64,000 nucleotides of DNA, taken from the NCBI GenBank assembly GCA_036388675.1, contig DASVRI010000033.1, forward strand, positions 248,001-312,000, given 5' to 3'. The notes beneath the pieces were generated by a model that had not been told where the DNA came from, did not search any database, and saw only the letters and a program-made list of their open reading frames with translations. Each line of letters opens with the position of its first letter. Position 1 is the stretch's first letter. The DNA is from DASVUS01 sp036388675 (lineage in GTDB: Bacteria; Armatimonadota; Abditibacteriia; Abditibacteriales; Abditibacteriaceae). The position numbers and the translations under genes are program-made. Below are positions 62,505 through 64,000 of this stretch, piece after piece.

Positions 62505-64000
62505 TCAGGCATGGTTCTTCGCCAACCGAATCACGTTCCACGACAGTTTTGGCAGCGTCGCGCGCAGGTTGCCATCGGCCAATTCCGCATCGCCGCGCGC
62601 GTGGGGCACAACGTTGTCTGGGTTCTGTGCTGTGTTGCCGGCGTTGAAGTCTTCATGTTCCAGAACGAGGTGTTCGAGTACTCGGAAGTTGCCCACAGCG
62701 CGCAGATCGCCTTCGAGTTGCAGCGCATCCTGCTGGCTGCGGTTGACGGCGAAAATGGTCACCGTTTCTTCAACTTCGTCCATGGTCGCAACAGATTCTA
62801 GCAGCGGCACGGCATGATAATCCGTCGCATCGTAGACCGGCGATTCGATTTGCATTTGCAGCGCCACGCCGCGTCCGTACAGCGAGCCGTGCAGATATGG
62901 ATAGTAGGTGGTGTGACGCCACGCCGGGCCGCCTTTCACCGTCGAGATCGGCGCGATAACATTGATGAGTTGGGCCAGGCAGCCCATCTTGACGCGGTCG
63001 GCGTGCTTTAAGAGCGAGATCATCATGCAGCCAACGGCCAGCGCGTCGGCGAAGTTATAGGCTTCCTCGCAAAGCGGCGGCGCAATTTGCCACGGCTCGG
63101 TGTTCTGCCTTTGTTCGTGCGAATGATACCACACGTTCCATTCATCAAACGACAGGTTGATTTTCTTCTTGCCCTTCTTTTTGGCCTGCACGTAATCGCA
63201 GGTCGAGACAACGGCTTCGATGAACGAATCCATACCGACCGACTTGGCGAGAAAGTTCCCCAAATCGCCTTTGGCATTCGAGAAATAAGTGTGCAGCGCG
63301 ATGTAATCAACGTGCGGATAAGTGTGTTCGAGAACGGTTGATTCCCAGGTAAAAAACGTCGGCATGTCGCTGTGCGATGAGCCGCACGCCACCAGTTCAA
63401 TCGAGGGATCGACCCACTTCATGACCTTGGCGCTTTCGCGAGCGATGCGACCATATTCATCGGCAGTCTTCGATTCGATTTGCCACGGCCCATCCATTTC
63501 GTTGCCCAGGCACCACGTCTTGATGCGATAGGGATCGCGCGCACCGTTTTTGATGCGCAAATCGCTCCAGTAGGTGCCGTGCGAAAAGTTGCAATATTCC
63601 ACCAGGTTGCGCGCGGCATCGGCGCCGCGCGTGCCCAGGTTCACGGCCATCATCGGCTCGGTGTTGGCTTTGCGACACCACTTCATAAACTCATCGGTGC
63701 CGATTTCGTTGGTTTCAATCGAGTGCCAGGCGAGTTCGAGGCGGCGCGGTCGTTCATGGCGCGGACCGATGCCGTCCTCCCAGTTGTAGCCCGAGACAAA
63801 ATTGCCGCCGGGATAACGGATAATCGGCACGCGCAGTTCGCGCACGATGTCGATAACGTCCTGGCGAAAACCGTCTTCATCGGCGGTGGGGTGATCGGGT
63901 TCGTAGATGCCGTCATACACGGCACGGCCCAGATGTTCCAGGAAAGAACCGTAAAGTCTGGGGTCGATATCGCCAATGCGATTGTTAGAGTCGAGAACGA
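62505..64000 (-). CDS. Alpha-L-arabinofuranosidase GH51, N-terminus cut by window edge
   Basis: The frame is open to the right edge; the visible 498 codons begin NRIGDIDPRLYGSFLEHLGR-like sequence of the GH51 N-terminus and end with the C-terminal beta domain. The barrel carries the acid/base Glu in WCLGNEMDGPWQ and the nucleophile Glu in LSFDEWNVWYH. GH51 enzymes remove arabinose side chains from xylan or arabinan in the cytoplasm or outside. It complements the GH10 xylanase at 31268. Only a few dozen residues are missing. Confidence 0.95.
   Translation of the reverse strand, partial: VLDSNNRIGDIDPRLYGSFLEHLGRAVYDGIYEPDHPTADEDGFRQDVIDIVRELRVPIIRYPGGNFVSGYNWEDGIGPRHERPRRLELAWHSIETNEIGTDEFMKWCRKANTEPMMAVNLGTRGADAARNLVEYCNFSHGTYWSDLRIKNGARDPYRIKTWCLGNEMDGPWQIESKTADEYGRIARESAKVMKWVDPSIELVACGSSHSDMPTFFTWESTVLEHTYPHVDYIALHTYFSNAKGDLGNFLAKSVGMDSFIEAVVSTCDYVQAKKKGKKKINLSFDEWNVWYHSHEQRQNTEPWQIAPPLCEEAYNFADALAVGCMMISLLKHADRVKMGCLAQLINVIAPISTVKGGPAWRHTTYYPYLHGSLYGRGVALQMQIESPVYDATDYHAVPLLESVATMDEVEETVTIFAVNRSQQDALQLEGDLRAVGNFRVLEHLVLEHEDFNAGNTAQNPDNVVPHARGDAELADGNLRATLPKLSWNVIRLAKNHA

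Larger units (their letters stand above)
844..62683. repeat. Dispersed octamer palindrome GAGTACTC, 59 copies
   Basis: Copy starts by my reading: 844, 978, 2401, 3202, 3574, 4582, 5288, 5813, 7878, 8326, 9586, 10868, 11635, 12525, 14466, 15220, 16462, 16788, 18563, 19522, 20740, 21780, 22465, 22834, 24859, 25812, 26572, 28450, 28809, 30058, 31048, 33358, 34492, 35214, 36032, 36045, 37358, 38386, 38795, 39735, 41447, 42019, 43514, 43986, 46677, 48759, 50321, 50779, 51210, 52010, 52852, 54069, 54589, 57212, 57655, 58678, 59665, 61934, 62676. 29 of these are the decamer CGAGTACTCG. Only four AGTACT hexamers lack the full octamer (12993, 13325, 27182, 33216). They fall in all frames, reading as Glu-Tyr-Ser, Val-Leu or Ser-Thr. 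Confidence 0.95.

Overview
The window is about 64 kb of gene-dense, moderately GC-rich chromosomal DNA from a free-living bacterium, probably diderm. Evidence for this is an HtrA-type protease, an AttH-like lipocalin-domain protein with an FtsX-type permease, and several signal peptides. No rRNA, tRNA, phage or transposase gene is visible. The mix of an enlarged SecA, prepilin-like proteins, a bacteriophytochrome, xylan-degrading enzymes and a lasso-leader peptide with an HPr-kinase-like partner would fit a soil or surface lineage such as Armatimonadota/Abditibacteriota. That placement is weak inference from gene content.

Layout. 1-15 kb (minus strand): a truncated SDR, a giant secA (2271 aa), small unknown proteins, a NUDIX hydrolase, a DUF1854 protein, a DUF4139 protein and an ABC exporter. 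15-23 kb: a membrane PHP-domain protein, a sigma-54 response regulator and a 1202-aa secreted TPR protein. 23-31 kb: gnd, a LarA-like protein, a DUF4139 gene split by a 122-bp mobile element, a ComEA-like protein, PPK2, a PHP phosphoesterase and cysC. 31-37 kb: a GH10 xylanase, a CHASE2 histidine kinase and a prepilin-FecR fusion. 37-44 kb: a PAP2-like membrane protein followed by a light-sensing locus (heme oxygenase, bacteriophytochrome, Rcp1-type regulator, hybrid kinase). 44-55 kb: Dabb protein, inositol-phosphatase family protein, a low-GC nucleotidyltransferase, FtsX-type permease, an unknown secreted protein, AttH-like protein, flavin disulfide reductase, DedA and a short UvrC-like protein. 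55-57 kb: a lasso-leader RiPP precursor with an HPr-kinase-like partner. 57-64 kb: ruvC, an HtrA-type protease, accB, a pilin-like gene, accC, nusB and a truncated GH51 arabinofuranosidase.

The dominant unexplained signal is an octamer palindrome, GAGTACTC. I count 59 copies (about one per 1.1 kb, where chance predicts about one in the whole window). It occurs in all reading frames and between genes. It resembles the highly iterated palindrome HIP1 of cyanobacteria but has a different sequence. It is absent from the conserved core of secA and from the RiPP and nucleotidyltransferase segments.

A second layer consists of small inverted-repeat elements of 100-150 bp in at least three families. 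They sit mostly between genes, but one has interrupted a DUF4139 gene, and its removal with one target copy restores the frame exactly.
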